A program made the translations under genes and the position numbers. This document shows positions 15,220 to 24,624 of a DNA stretch of 46,948 nt, piece by piece. Under the pieces are notes generated by a model. The model made no database searches and was not told the DNA's origin. It saw only the letters and a list, made by a program, of their open reading frames with translations. The DNA lies in the NCBI GenBank assembly GCA_017453565.1, contig JAFTEQ010000063.1, forward strand, positions 1 to 46,948. The letters are read 5' to 3'. Within the stretch, counting starts at the first letter, position 1. Every line of letters begins with the position of its first letter. The DNA comes from Bacteroidales bacterium (GTDB lineage Bacteria; Bacteroidota; Bacteroidia; Bacteroidales; UBA932).

Positions 15220-15310
15220 ACCATTCTTTCCGACTTGGTGACCATCACCGACGCCATCAGTTTTTGTGGAAAAATTTGTAAGCAAGTGGAAGAAAATGGA
15301 AAATTATTTC

Positions 15311-15318
15311 TATCTTTG
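15311..15318 (+). promoter_or_regulatory. -7 box of the dcw operon
   Basis: TATCTTTG lies 21 nt upstream of the mraZ ATG. A clear -33 element at the expected distance is missing. It is the only recognisable promoter box ahead of a 20-kb run of closely packed genes. MraZ binds DNA repeats in front of its own operon in other bacteria, but I could not pick out such repeats here with confidence. Confidence 0.6.
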
Positions 15319-15339
15319 TGCCAATTGCGTATAAGAATT

Positions 15340-15792
15340 ATGGTCACGTTTATCGGCGAATATACCTCCAGGGTTGACGACAAGGGAAGGCTGGTCTTTC
15401 CCGCGGCGTTCAAGGGGGTATTGCCGCCGGGAAGCGATATGAGGTTCGTCATCAAGAAAAACCTTTTTGAGCCTTGCCTGGAGATGTACACCTACGAGGA
15501 GTGGGAGCGCAAATCGGGCGAGGTCCTGGGAGCCCTCGACATCAACTTCAACCGTAAGCACGCACTATTCTGGAGAGAATACATGCGCGACTGCGACATC
15601 GTGGAGCCCGATCCCAAACTCGGGCGCATTTCCATCTCGCGCAAACTTCTCGACGCGATCGGTGTCAACAAAGAAGTGGTTTTCTCCGGCAATGGTTTCA
15701 GAATCGAGCTCTGGGCTAAGGAGAATCACGAGTCTTCCCGGGTATCCGACAACGAAATCATTGCCATAGCGGAAAGCCTCTCGAAGCGATAG
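15340..15792 (+). CDS. mraZ: transcriptional regulator MraZ
   Basis: MraZ is an AbrB-fold DNA-binding protein that forms rings and controls the dcw operon it heads. The 150-residue protein has two tandem SpoVT/AbrB-like halves. The first starts FIGEYTSRVDDKGRLVFPAAFK (the DxKGR signature); the second carries 'EPDPKLGRISISRKLLDAIGVNKEVVFSGNGFRIELWA'. The ATG at 15340 is chosen because it begins the conserved FIGEY segment and follows a -7 box at 15311-15318; upstream in-frame codons would lie in the promoter. It is 13 bp from rsmH. Length and position at the head of the cluster are normal. Confidence 0.96.
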   Translation: MVTFIGEYTSRVDDKGRLVFPAAFKGVLPPGSDMRFVIKKNLFEPCLEMYTYEEWERKSGEVLGALDINFNRKHALFWREYMRDCDIVEPDPKLGRISISRKLLDAIGVNKEVVFSGNGFRIELWAKENHESSRVSDNEIIAIAESLSKR

Positions 15793-15805
15793 GGAGGGGT
15801 CGCTC

Positions 15806-16723
15806 ATGTCGGAGTACCACAATCCCGTACTACTCAGAGAAAGCGTCGACGCGCTCATGGGCAGCGTCTCCGGCTGTTATGCCGACGCCACGTTCGGCGG
15901 CGGCGGGCACAGCGCGGAGATCCTGCGCCGTCTGGGTCCCGACGGACGCCTGCTGGCCTTCGACCGCGACGCGGACGCGTTGCAAAACGCCCTCGACGAT
16001 CCGCGTTTCACACTCATACACAACAATTTCAGATTTATACATAATTACGTCCTCCTGCACGCGCCGGAGGGCCTCGACGGAATCATCGCCGACCTTGGCG
16101 TGTCCTCTCACCAGTTCGATACGGCTGAGCGGGGGTTCTCCTTCCGCTTCAGCGCGCCGCTGGATATGCGAATGAACGGGCAGGGCGACACAACTGCGGC
16201 TGACATTGTCAATTCTTATACGCAAGAAGGATTGGAACGGATCCTCCGCCTCTACGGCGAGTTGGACAACGCCCGTGTCCTGGCACAGCTCATCGCTGCC
16301 GCCGCGGCACAGCGCCCCATCCGCACGACGGACGACCTCGACAATGCCATCTCAGCAGCCCTGCCGTCTTTCGCAGCGCACAAGACACTCGCCAAGGTCT
16401 ATCAGGCCCTCCGCATCGAGGTAAACCAGGAGATGCGTGCGCTGGAGAAGTTCCTCCAGGGCGCCGTCCGCTCACTCAAACCGGGCGGGCGCCTGGTGGT
16501 GATCACCTACCATTCGCTCGAAGACCGGATGGTGAAGAACTTCATCCGGAGCGGAAAGTTGGACGGTGAGGAGGAGCGCGACCTCTACGGACGATCGACG
16601 GCTCCGCTGGAGGCGGAAATCCGCAAACCGGTCCTCCCCTCCGAGGAGGAGATCGCCGGAAACACCCGCGCCCGCAGCGCCAAGATGCGCGTGGCAAGGC
16701 GCAGACAAAACGAAGTGAGATGA
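15806..16723 (+). CDS. rsmH: 16S rRNA (cytosine-1402-N4) methyltransferase
   Basis: RsmH (MraW) methylates N4 of C1402 in 16S rRNA, in the P site of the small subunit. The 305-residue protein opens with the family signature YHNPVLLRESVDAL. It has the SAM-binding loop YADATFGGGGHSAEIL, the acidic FDRDADAL, the motif IIADLGVSSHQFDTAERGFSF, and near the C-terminus ITYHSLEDRMVKNFI followed by KPVLPSEEE. The inserted helical domain lies between about 105 and 205. Its stop overlaps the start of ftsL by 4 bp (ATGA). Confidence 0.97.
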   Translation: MSEYHNPVLLRESVDALMGSVSGCYADATFGGGGHSAEILRRLGPDGRLLAFDRDADALQNALDDPRFTLIHNNFRFIHNYVLLHAPEGLDGIIADLGVSSHQFDTAERGFSFRFSAPLDMRMNGQGDTTAADIVNSYTQEGLERILRLYGELDNARVLAQLIAAAAAQRPIRTTDDLDNAISAALPSFAAHKTLAKVYQALRIEVNQEMRALEKFLQGAVRSLKPGGRLVVITYHSLEDRMVKNFIRSGKLDGEEERDLYGRSTAPLEAEIRKPVLPSEEEIAGNTRARSAKMRVARRRQNEVR

Positions 16724-17082
16724 AAGAGGAAGCACGCAGGAAATGGAAGCTGGCCGATGCCGGCACCCTCATCAAGAACAGCCTTTCGGCCATCCTGAAA
16801 GGCGAGTTCCTCATGCGTCTGGGCGCCGACCGCTACTTCCTGCACATTGCCTACACCTTCCTGCTGCTGGGCCTCGTCATCTTCTTCAGCCTCCAGATCG
16901 AGGCGACGCTGGGCAAGATGGAGCAGAACAACGCCCGGCTGCACGAGATGGAACTCCTCTATCAGGAGAAAACCTTCGAGGTAGCCACGCTGAGCCGCCG
17001 CTCCACGGTGGAAAAGACATTGGAATCCCTGGGTTCATCCGTCCGCGAGGCGGAAAAGCCCGCAACGACCCTTGGCCGATGA
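16720..17082 (+). CDS. ftsL: FtsL-like cell division protein
   Basis: This 120-residue protein has the FtsL layout: a basic cytoplasmic N-terminus (about 1-40), one membrane helix (about 42-62, HIAYTFLLLGLVIFFSL), then a periplasmic coiled coil (about 63-105, LGKMEQNNARLHEMELLYQEKTFEVATLS). FtsL joins FtsQ and the septal synthase FtsWI to the divisome. Sequence similarity within the family is low, so the call rests mainly on topology and on its place between rsmH and ftsI, which is conserved across bacteria. It overlaps both neighbours by 4 bp. In Bacteroidetes these proteins have a longer cytoplasmic part than the E. coli one, as here. Confidence 0.85.
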   Translation: MKEEARRKWKLADAGTLIKNSLSAILKGEFLMRLGADRYFLHIAYTFLLLGLVIFFSLQIEATLGKMEQNNARLHEMELLYQEKTFEVATLSRRSTVEKTLESLGSSVREAEKPATTLGR

Positions 17083-19187
17083 ACGGACAGAACGACATAA
17101 GGGACACGGAGAAGAAGAGGGACCGCATAGGGAACGTCCTCTACTACGTCTATGTCCTGCTGCTTCTGGCGGCGGTGGCGATCTTCGTGAAGATCGTCGG
17201 CATCCAGCTGTTCTACCGTCCGGCTTCCAAGATTGAAGCCGCGCTGCGGCCGCAGAGCGTCGTACGTGTGCTCGAACCCGTGCGCGGCAACATCCTCGAC
17301 AGCAAGGGACGCCTGCTCGCCATGTCGTACCCCGTCTACGACATCCACATGGACTGCACCGTGCAGAAAGTCCATTTCAGCAAGATGCCGCGGGAAAAGG
17401 GCTCCAGGCTGGAAAGCGAATGGCTCGAGAAGGCGCGCGCCCTCTCCGACGGCCTCGCCGAGATCCTGCCTGCGAAGAGCGCCCAGGCCTATTTCGAGGC
17501 CATCCGCGCGGGCCGCACGAACGGGAGCAAATACCTCCTGCTGGCCCGGGGCGTAGACCACAAGACCCTGCTCCGCATCCAGGGGCTCCCCCTCTTCCGT
17601 GAGGGGCGCAACAAGGGCGGACTCATCACCGAACAGCGCAACGTGCGCCGCTATCCCTACGGAGCGCTGGCGCGCCGCACCATAGGATTCGTGCGCGACA
17701 ACAGCGCCACCGGCGTGCGCAACACGCACATCGGCCTGGAGGGACGCTTCGACTACTTCCTCCACGGCAAGGACGGCCGGGAATGCCTGCGCCAGACCGA
17801 CTACGGCCGGGTCCGCGACTTCGACAGCAGCTACGTGCGCGCCGTGGACGGGAAAGACCTGGTGAGCACCCTCGACATCGACCTCCAGGACGTGGCCGAC
17901 AAGGCCCTGCGCGATCAGATCATGGGCGAGGACGACCTGGAAGGGGCCTGCCTCGTGCTCATGGAAGTGAAGACCGGCGCCATCAGGGCCATGGTGAATC
18001 TCTTCCGCGACCCCGACCGGGAGAACGCCTTCGAGGAAATCACCAACCTGGCGGTGGGCCGCAAGGGCGAACCCGGATCGGTCTTCAAGACCGTGACCCT
18101 GATGACCGTGCTCTCCGACGGTGTCATCCATTCGCTCGAGGAGACCATCCCCACCCGGCACGGGCACGTGGCGGGCACGCAGATCGACGACCAGCACATC
18201 CGCGACTACGAGCGCGAGAAGAAGCGCAGCGAGATCAGCATCATCGACGGATTCAAGATGTCGTCGAACTACGTCTTCGCCACCCTGGCCATCGACAACT
18301 ACGGCGAGAGCGAGGCGAAGACCATGCAGTTCATCGAAAAAATCTACTCCTACAAACTCGGGGAGACCTTCGACTTCGACCTGGACGGCCTGGCCGCGCC
18401 CACCATCCCCACGCCCAAGTCGCGCTACTGGATCAAGGGCGACCTGGGTTCCATGGGTTTCGGCTACAACACCGAGGAGACGCCCCTGCACATCCTCACC
18501 TTCTATAACGCCATAGCCAACAAGGGCCGGATGATGAAGCCCTACCTGGTGGAGCGTATCGGCCGCGACGAGAACCGGGGCCCCTCGGTGCTCAACGCAT
18601 CGGTCTGCTCGCCGGCGGTGGCCGACACCCTCACCCGCGCCCTCAAGGCCGTGACGGAAGAGGGTACGGCGCGCGTGCTCAAGAACGCCGCCTGCGCGGT
18701 GGCCGGCAAGACGGGCACCTCGTTCGGCACCTTCGAGAACGGGGCCTACAAGGACGCCTACGGCAGGCGCAAGTATCAGGGCACCTTCGCGGGCTTCTTC
18801 CCCGCCGACAGTCCCCGCTACAGCATCATCTGCACGGTTTATTCCAAACCTACCGGCCACAGTTACCAGGGTGGCGGCATTCCCGCCCGCGCCGTGAAGA
18901 CCGTGGTGAACCATATCTGCAACACCGATCCGGAGTGGTACGGCAGCCTGGAACGCAGCGGGGAACTGCCTCTCATGAAGACCAGCGTCGAACCCGCCGC
19001 AGCGGACGACAGTCCCAGCACCGTGGTGCCTGCCCTCAGCGGCCTGGGGCTCAAGGACGCTCTCTACCTCGCCGGACGGGCCGGCCTGGAATGCCAGTAC
19101 TCGGGCAGCGGGCATGTCCGCAGCCAACAGCCCCGGGCGGGAGAAACCGTTAAGAAAGGAAGCATACTCAAGTTGGAACTGAAATGA
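17079..19187 (+). CDS. ftsI: septal peptidoglycan transpeptidase with PASTA domain
   Basis: This is the class B penicillin-binding protein that cross-links septal peptidoglycan with FtsW. The 702-residue protein has one N-terminal membrane helix (about 21-42), a pedestal domain (about 60-270, with VLEPVRGNILDSKGRLLA), and the transpeptidase. The serine motif is S334-V-F-K337, the second S395-S396-N397 and the third K544-T545-G546. A single PASTA domain ends the protein (about 645-702, VPALSGLGLKDALYLAGRAGL). A C-terminal PASTA domain is common in the Bacteroidetes enzyme and absent from that of E. coli. The ATG at 17079 overlaps the ftsL stop; longer readings in this frame would run through ftsL. 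It overlaps murE by 4 bp. Confidence 0.96.
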   Translation: MNGQNDIRDTEKKRDRIGNVLYYVYVLLLLAAVAIFVKIVGIQLFYRPASKIEAALRPQSVVRVLEPVRGNILDSKGRLLAMSYPVYDIHMDCTVQKVHFSKMPREKGSRLESEWLEKARALSDGLAEILPAKSAQAYFEAIRAGRTNGSKYLLLARGVDHKTLLRIQGLPLFREGRNKGGLITEQRNVRRYPYGALARRTIGFVRDNSATGVRNTHIGLEGRFDYFLHGKDGRECLRQTDYGRVRDFDSSYVRAVDGKDLVSTLDIDLQDVADKALRDQIMGEDDLEGACLVLMEVKTGAIRAMVNLFRDPDRENAFEEITNLAVGRKGEPGSVFKTVTLMTVLSDGVIHSLEETIPTRHGHVAGTQIDDQHIRDYEREKKRSEISIIDGFKMSSNYVFATLAIDNYGESEAKTMQFIEKIYSYKLGETFDFDLDGLAAPTIPTPKSRYWIKGDLGSMGFGYNTEETPLHILTFYNAIANKGRMMKPYLVERIGRDENRGPSVLNASVCSPAVADTLTRALKAVTEEGTARVLKNAACAVAGKTGTSFGTFENGAYKDAYGRRKYQGTFAGFFPADSPRYSIICTVYSKPTGHSYQGGGIPARAVKTVVNHICNTDPEWYGSLERSGELPLMKTSVEPAAADDSPSTVVPALSGLGLKDALYLAGRAGLECQYSGSGHVRSQQPRAGETVKKGSILKLELK

Positions 19188-20593
19188 AACTCCAGACGCT
19201 CATAAAGGATACGGGCGCCGTCCTGCTGCAGGGCCGGCCCGATATGGACATCACCGCCATCTGCTGCGATTCCCGCAAGGCGGTTCCGGGCGCGCTGTTC
19301 CTGGCCATGAAGGGCTGCGCCGACGACGGACACGCCTACATCGAGGATGCGCTCCGGCGCGGCGCCGTGGCCGTGGCCGAGACCGACCGGCGGGGGCTCG
19401 CCCTCTGCGCCGACCGCTTCTACGGCCATCCTTCGGGCGAACTGGAACTGGTGGGCATCACCGGCACCAACGGGAAAACCACCACGGTGACCCTGCTCTA
19501 CCAGCTCTTCCGCTCACTCGGCTACGAGTGCGGACTGCTGTCGACCATCGCCAACTACGTGGGCACCAAGCGCTACGAGACGGCCAACACCACCGTAGAC
19601 CCCGTGACCCTCAACGCCCTGCTGCGCGAGATGGTGCAGGCCGGCTGCCAGTATTGCTTCATGGAGGTGAGTTCGATCGGGGTGGACCAGGAACGGATTA
19701 CCGGCCTGGAGTTCCGGGCGGGCATCTTCTCCAACCTCACGCACGACCACCTCGACTACCACAAGACCTTTGCCGAATACCTCCGTTGCAAGAAGCGTTT
19801 CTTCGACGAGCTGGGTCCCGACGCCGTGGCCCTCGTGAACGCCGACGACCGCAACGCCTCCGTGATGGTGCAGAACACCCGCGCCCGCGTGGTCACCTAC
19901 TCCTGCCGGACGGCGGCCGACCACAGCTGCCGCGTGCTCGACGAGAGTTTCGAGGGCATGCAGCTCAAACTCGACGGGACCGAGGTCTGGTCGCGCCTGG
20001 TGGGACGGCACAACGCCAGCAACCTGCTGGCCATCTACGCCACCGCCCTGGAACTGGGTACGCCAAAGGACGAGGTCCTGCTGGCCCTGAGCCGGCTGGA
20101 AGCCGCGCCCGGACGGCTGGAGAACCTGCGCGGACCGCGTGACCTCTCGATCATCATCGACTATGCGCACACGCCCGACGCCCTCCAGAACGTGCTCCAG
20201 ACCCTGCGTGAAGTGGCGCCGGAACGCACGCTCATTTGCCTCTTCGGCTGCGGCGGCGACCGCGACCGCAGCAAACGGCCCGAAATGGCGGCCGTGGCCG
20301 AAAAGGGCGCCGACCGCATTGTGGTCACCTCCGACAACTGCCGCACCGAGAAGCCCGAGGCCATCATCGAGGAGATCAAGACCGGCTTCAGTCCCAAGGG
20401 CCTGGCGCGCATCCTGTGCATCACCGACCGGAGGGAAGCCATCCGCACGGCCATCCTCACCGCCCCGGCCTCGTCTACCATCCTGCTGGCGGGCAAGGGA
20501 CACGAAAACTATCAGATCATAGGAACGGAACACCTGCCTTTCGACGAGAAGCAGATTGTCCGTGACTGTTTCAAACAGATTGAAGAATTGTAA
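19184..20593 (+). CDS. murE: UDP-MurNAc-tripeptide synthetase
   Basis: MurE adds the third amino acid, most likely meso-diaminopimelate, to UDP-MurNAc-L-Ala-D-Glu in the cytoplasm. The 469-residue protein has the three Mur-ligase domains, with the ATP loop ITGTNGKTTTVTLL, the central 'SNLTHDHLDYHKTF', and the C-terminal domain with LFGCGGDRDRSKRPEM. The substrate loop is D384-N385-C386-R387. Meso-DAP enzymes usually have DNPR, with the Arg holding the side carboxylate of DAP. Here Arg is kept but Pro is replaced by Cys. It overlaps ftsI by 4 bp and is 6 bp from mraY. Confidence 0.96.
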   Translation: MKLQTLIKDTGAVLLQGRPDMDITAICCDSRKAVPGALFLAMKGCADDGHAYIEDALRRGAVAVAETDRRGLALCADRFYGHPSGELELVGITGTNGKTTTVTLLYQLFRSLGYECGLLSTIANYVGTKRYETANTTVDPVTLNALLREMVQAGCQYCFMEVSSIGVDQERITGLEFRAGIFSNLTHDHLDYHKTFAEYLRCKKRFFDELGPDAVALVNADDRNASVMVQNTRARVVTYSCRTAADHSCRVLDESFEGMQLKLDGTEVWSRLVGRHNASNLLAIYATALELGTPKDEVLLALSRLEAAPGRLENLRGPRDLSIIIDYAHTPDALQNVLQTLREVAPERTLICLFGCGGDRDRSKRPEMAAVAEKGADRIVVTSDNCRTEKPEAIIEEIKTGFSPKGLARILCITDRREAIRTAILTAPASSTILLAGKGHENYQIIGTEHLPFDEKQIVRDCFKQIEEL

Positions 20594-20599
20594 GACACC

Positions 20600-21868
20600 A
20601 TGCTATACCACCTGTTCAACCTCCTCAAGGACTATGACATCCCCGGCCAGGGCCTGATGCATTATCTCTCGTTCCGTGCCCTGCTCGCCGCCGTGTTCAG
20701 CATGCTCATCGCCTTCTTTGCCGGCGGGCGCATCATCCGCATGCTTCAGCGCCGGCAGATCGGCGAGACCATCCGCGACCTGGGTCTGGAGGGGCAGCTG
20801 CAGAAAAAGGGAACGCCCACCATGGGCGGGATCATCATCATCCTGGCCATCACGGTGAGCGTCCTGCTGGTGTGCGACCTGGGCAACATCTACGTGCAGC
20901 TCATGCTCATCACCACCCTCTGGTGCGGGGCGCTGGGCTTCGCCGACGATTATATAAAGGTATTCAAGCACGACAAGAACGGCCTGAGCGAACGGAAGAA
21001 ACTCATCGGGCAGGTGGGCCTGGGACTGCTGATCGGCCTCGCCGTTTGCTTCAGCGACAAGATCGTGGTGCGCGAGAAGGTGGCCGGCCCCGGCACGAAC
21101 GTGGTGGTGACCGAAAGCCGCGACTCGCTCACCGTAGATTCGGAACGGCGGGTGAGCACCGCCCCCTGGCACGAGGAGGACGTGGTGAAGAGCACCAAGA
21201 CCACCATCCCCTTCGTGAAAAGCCACGAATTCGACTACAAATGGCTCTCACCCCTCAAGGGACGCTGGGGCTGGTACGGTAAATGGGCCATCTACGTGCT
21301 TATGATCGTGCTGGTCATCACGGCCTGCTCCAACGGCACCAACCTCACCGACGGGATGGACGGCCTGGCGGCCGGGACCTCGGCCATCGTGGGGGTCGTG
21401 ATCGGGGTGCTGGCCTACCTGGGCGGCAACCTCCTCAACTCCGACTACCTGAACATCATGTACATCCCCGGCTCGGGCGAAGTGGCCATCTTCATGGCCG
21501 CGTTCGCGGGCGCCCTCATCGGCTTCCTGTGGTACAACGCTTTCCCGGCGCAGGTGTTCATGGGCGACACGGGCAGCCTCACCATCGGCGGCATCATCGG
21601 CGTGAGCGCCATCCTCATCCGCAAGGAGCTGCTGCTCCCCATCCTCTGCGGCATTTTCGTGGTGGAAAGCGCGTCGGTAATCATCCAGCGGAGCTGGTTC
21701 CGCTATACCAAGAAGAAATACGGAGAAGGCCGCAGGGTGTTCCTGATGGCCCCCATCCACCATCATTATCAGAAGAAAGGCGAACCGGAAGCGCGCATCG
21801 TGACCCGGTTCTGGATTTTGGGCGTCATCCTGGCCCTGGGCACGCTGGCGCTGTTGAAGATCAGATAG
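20600..21868 (+). CDS. mraY: phospho-MurNAc-pentapeptide translocase
   Basis: MraY transfers phospho-MurNAc-pentapeptide to undecaprenyl phosphate, making lipid I at the inner face of the membrane. The 422-residue protein has about ten membrane helices and the family signatures KKGTPTMGGIIII, LGFADDYIKVFKHDKNGLS (the catalytic Asp pair), NLTDGMDGLAAGTS and the C-terminal MAPIHHHYQKKG. It is about 60 residues longer than the E. coli enzyme because of a hydrophilic insert (about 155-215, rich in charged residues between membrane helices), a normal feature of the Bacteroidetes form. It follows murE by 6 bp. Confidence 0.97.
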   Translation: MLYHLFNLLKDYDIPGQGLMHYLSFRALLAAVFSMLIAFFAGGRIIRMLQRRQIGETIRDLGLEGQLQKKGTPTMGGIIIILAITVSVLLVCDLGNIYVQLMLITTLWCGALGFADDYIKVFKHDKNGLSERKKLIGQVGLGLLIGLAVCFSDKIVVREKVAGPGTNVVVTESRDSLTVDSERRVSTAPWHEEDVVKSTKTTIPFVKSHEFDYKWLSPLKGRWGWYGKWAIYVLMIVLVITACSNGTNLTDGMDGLAAGTSAIVGVVIGVLAYLGGNLLNSDYLNIMYIPGSGEVAIFMAAFAGALIGFLWYNAFPAQVFMGDTGSLTIGGIIGVSAILIRKELLLPILCGIFVVESASVIIQRSWFRYTKKKYGEGRRVFLMAPIHHHYQKKGEPEARIVTRFWILGVILALGTLALLKIR

Positions 21869-21884
21869 AAAAAGAGTGAACGAT

Positions 21885-23225
21885 ATGAGTAGAATTGTGG
21901 TTCTGGGCGGAGCGGAAAGCGGCGTGGGCGCCGCGGTGCTCGCCAAAGTGAAAGGATTCGACGTCTTCCTGTCGGACAACGGGAAGATCAAGGAAGAGTA
22001 CGCGAAGACCCTGCGCGACTGGGACATCCCCTTCGAGCAGGGCGGACACACCGAGTCGCTCGTGCTCAACGCCGACGAGGTGGTGAAGAGCCCGGGCATC
22101 CCCTCCACGGCCCCGCTGGTGCAAAAACTCACCGGGCAGGGCACGCACATCATCTCCGAGATCGAGTTCGCGGCCCGCTACGACGAGGCCAAGAAGATCT
22201 GCGTCACCGGCTCGAACGGCAAGACGACCACCACCACCCTCATCCACTACCTGCTCACGCAGGCGGGGCTCGACGCGGGGCTGGGCGGCAACATCGGCAA
22301 AAGCTACGCCCTTCAGGTGGCCACCGAGAAGCATGACTATTACGTGCTGGAAATCAGCAGTTTCCAGCTCGACAACTGCTATGAGTTCCGGCCCGACATC
22401 GCCATCATCACCAACATCACGCCCGACCATCTCGACCGCTATGGCTACAACATGGAGAACTACGTGAAGGCCAAGTTCCGCATCACGCAGAACCTCCGCC
22501 GGGAAGACTGCTTCATCTTCGACTCCGACGACGCCATCACCATCGAGCACCTCGACAAGATCGTGCTCCAGGCCAAGATGCTCCCCTTCACGCAGGAGCG
22601 CGAAGTGAGCCAGGGCGCCTTCCTGCGCGACGACAAGATGGTGCTGCGCTACGAAGAGAACGAGAGCGAAGTCTACCTCAGGGACCTCGCCCTGAACGGA
22701 CGGCACAACATCTACAATTCCATGGCGGCAGCCCTTGCGGCCAAGGCCTCGGGTATCTCCGACCAGGTCATCCGCGAGAGCCTGAGGAGTTTCACGCCCA
22801 TCGAACACCGGCTCGAACCGGTGCTCAGCATCAAGGACGTGCTCTATATCAACGATTCCAAGGCCACCAACGTGGATTCGGCCTGGTACGCCCTGGAATG
22901 CCAGAAGCGGCCCGTGGTCTGGATCGCCGGCGGCACCGACAAGGGCAACGACTACAGCGTCCTGCTCCCGCTGGTGCGCGACAAGGTGAAGGCCCTCGTC
23001 TGCCTGGGTGTGGACAACGCCAAACTGCACGCCTCCTTCGGGCCCGTGCTGGGCGAAGAGCGCATCGTGGACGTGCTTTCCGCCGAAGAGGCGGTGCAGG
23101 CCGCCAGCCGTTTCGCCTCGGAAGGCGACGTGGTGCTGCTGAGTCCCTGCTGCGCCAGCTTCGACCTGTTCAAGAACTACGAAGACCGCGGCGAACAGTT
23201 CAAGGAAGCCGTAAGAAGACTGTAA
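21885..23225 (+). CDS. murD: UDP-MurNAc-L-alanine--D-glutamate ligase
   Basis: MurD adds D-glutamate to UDP-MurNAc-L-Ala. The 446-residue protein has an N-terminal Rossmann domain (IVVLGGAESGVGAAVLA), the ATP loop VTGSNGKTTTTTLI, 'NITPDHLDRYG', and the C-terminal domain with 'INDSKATNVDSAWYAL' and 'LLSPCCASFDLFKNYEDRGEQF'. A GTG three codons upstream (21876) is also open. I prefer the ATG at 21885 because the same short leader, AAAGAG followed by AACGAT and ATG, precedes ftsZ at 29316. It is 16 bp from mraY and 4 bp from ftsW. Confidence 0.96.
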   Translation: MSRIVVLGGAESGVGAAVLAKVKGFDVFLSDNGKIKEEYAKTLRDWDIPFEQGGHTESLVLNADEVVKSPGIPSTAPLVQKLTGQGTHIISEIEFAARYDEAKKICVTGSNGKTTTTTLIHYLLTQAGLDAGLGGNIGKSYALQVATEKHDYYVLEISSFQLDNCYEFRPDIAIITNITPDHLDRYGYNMENYVKAKFRITQNLRREDCFIFDSDDAITIEHLDKIVLQAKMLPFTQEREVSQGAFLRDDKMVLRYEENESEVYLRDLALNGRHNIYNSMAAALAAKASGISDQVIRESLRSFTPIEHRLEPVLSIKDVLYINDSKATNVDSAWYALECQKRPVVWIAGGTDKGNDYSVLLPLVRDKVKALVCLGVDNAKLHASFGPVLGEERIVDVLSAEEAVQAASRFASEGDVVLLSPCCASFDLFKNYEDRGEQFKEAVRRL

Positions 23226-23229
23226 GGAC

Positions 23230-24624
23230 ATGAGCGGGAAGAAACGGAAAATCTGGAATTTCCTCGACGGGCTTGAGGGCGACAAGGTGGTGTGGATCAT
23301 CGCCCTGATGCTCATCATGCTCAGCGTCGTGTGCATCTTCTCGTCCACTTCCCGCCTGCTCGTGGGCAGCCTGACCCGGCTCGACCTGGTGAAGACCCAG
23401 CTGCTCATCGTGCTCTTCGGCCTCGGCATCATCATCCTTTGCTACAACATCAAGAGCATAGGCTTTTTCCGCTACCTGTCCAAATGGGGCTTCCTGATCT
23501 CGCTCTGCCTGCTCGTCCTGCTCGACCTGAAGGTAAACCTGCCCTTCCTCAGGTCGGTCGAGATCAACGGGGCGCGGCGCATCCTCAAGATCGGCCCGCT
23601 GCAGCTGCACGTGTTCGAGGTGGTGAAGGTGGCCATGGTGATGTATTTCTCCTGGGCCGTGGATGCCATCCGCAAAGGGGAGATCCGCTTCCTGGAGGGG
23701 CTCCCCGAAAAGAAGCGCAAGCGCTGGATCGACATCGTCTACATCTACTTCCCCTTCCTGAGCACCCTGCTCCTGGTTCTGCCCGGAAGCAACTCGGCGG
23801 CCATCTTCATTGGGGGCATGATGTTCCTGGTCATCCTGCTGGGCGGGGCCAGGCTGGGCCCGATCTTCATCCTCATGGGCGCCACCGTGGCGCTCGCCCT
23901 CGCCAGCTGGGGCATCTATGAAGTGAGCGACCACAAGTATATGAAACGCCTGGGCACGGGTATCGCGCGCGTCTTCGCCGAGGACGACAAATACGAACGC
24001 CAGGCGCTCGATTCGCCCGTGGGCTCCCTGCCCTACTACGAGGCCATCGACAAGATCCGCCAGCCCGTCAGCGCCAAGATCGCCATCCGCGAGGGCGGCA
24101 TCCTGGGCAAGGGCCCGGGCGGCAGCACGCAGCGCTATGTGGTCCCCGACATCTCGGAAGACTACATGTACAGTTTCATCATCGAGGAATACGGCTGGCC
24201 GGGGGCCCTGCTCGTGCTCATACTCTATGTCTCGCTCCTGGCGCGGGGCGCGGTGATCGTGCGCAACAGCGGCCGCGAACTGTTCCCCAAACTGGCCGTG
24301 GCGGGGCTCACCCTGCTCATCACGGGCCAGGCCTTCCTGCACATGTTCGTGAATGCCGACATCGGTCCCATGACGGGACAGACCCTGCCGCTCATCAGCC
24401 ACGGCAACTCGGCCTTCATCTGCTTCTGCGTGGCTTTCGGCATCATCCTGTCATTCAGCCGTTCCGCCAAGTCGAACATCGCCCGGGAACAGCGTGCAGC
24501 CGAGCCGCTGGTAGACCTGCACGCCCAGGGGGCCGATACGGACGCCCTGCAGGACCTCGACCACTTCGAGAGCGGGCACGAAATGGATCCCATCTTAACG
24601 GAGGAGGAAGACTATGAATTATAA
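23230..24624 (+). CDS. ftsW: septal peptidoglycan glycosyltransferase of the SEDS family
   Basis: FtsW is the membrane glycosyltransferase that polymerises lipid II at the septum with FtsI. The 464-residue protein has about ten membrane helices beginning near residue 20 (VVWIIALMLIMLSVVCIFSS). It has the SEDS motifs 'RRILKIGPLQLHVFEVVKVAMVMYFS', 'GEGGILGKGPGGSTQRYVVPDISEDYMYSFIIEEYGW' split over the large extracellular loop, and 'GQTLPLISHGNSAF' near the end, followed by a hydrophilic cytoplasmic tail. Family members often read 'ISYGGSS' where this one has 'ISHGNSA', a variation also seen among Bacteroidetes proteins. It overlaps murG by 11 bp. Confidence 0.95.
   Translation: MSGKKRKIWNFLDGLEGDKVVWIIALMLIMLSVVCIFSSTSRLLVGSLTRLDLVKTQLLIVLFGLGIIILCYNIKSIGFFRYLSKWGFLISLCLLVLLDLKVNLPFLRSVEINGARRILKIGPLQLHVFEVVKVAMVMYFSWAVDAIRKGEIRFLEGLPEKKRKRWIDIVYIYFPFLSTLLLVLPGSNSAAIFIGGMMFLVILLGGARLGPIFILMGATVALALASWGIYEVSDHKYMKRLGTGIARVFAEDDKYERQALDSPVGSLPYYEAIDKIRQPVSAKIAIREGGILGKGPGGSTQRYVVPDISEDYMYSFIIEEYGWPGALLVLILYVSLLARGAVIVRNSGRELFPKLAVAGLTLLITGQAFLHMFVNADIGPMTGQTLPLISHGNSAFICFCVAFGIILSFSRSAKSNIAREQRAAEPLVDLHAQGADTDALQDLDHFESGHEMDPILTEEEDYEL

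Noticed and set aside
16962-19127. Open frame of 721 codons on the minus strand
   Set aside because: It is antisense to ftsI, which has all its catalytic motifs. Long antisense frames are expected in this GC-rich coding DNA and this one has no recognisable domains.
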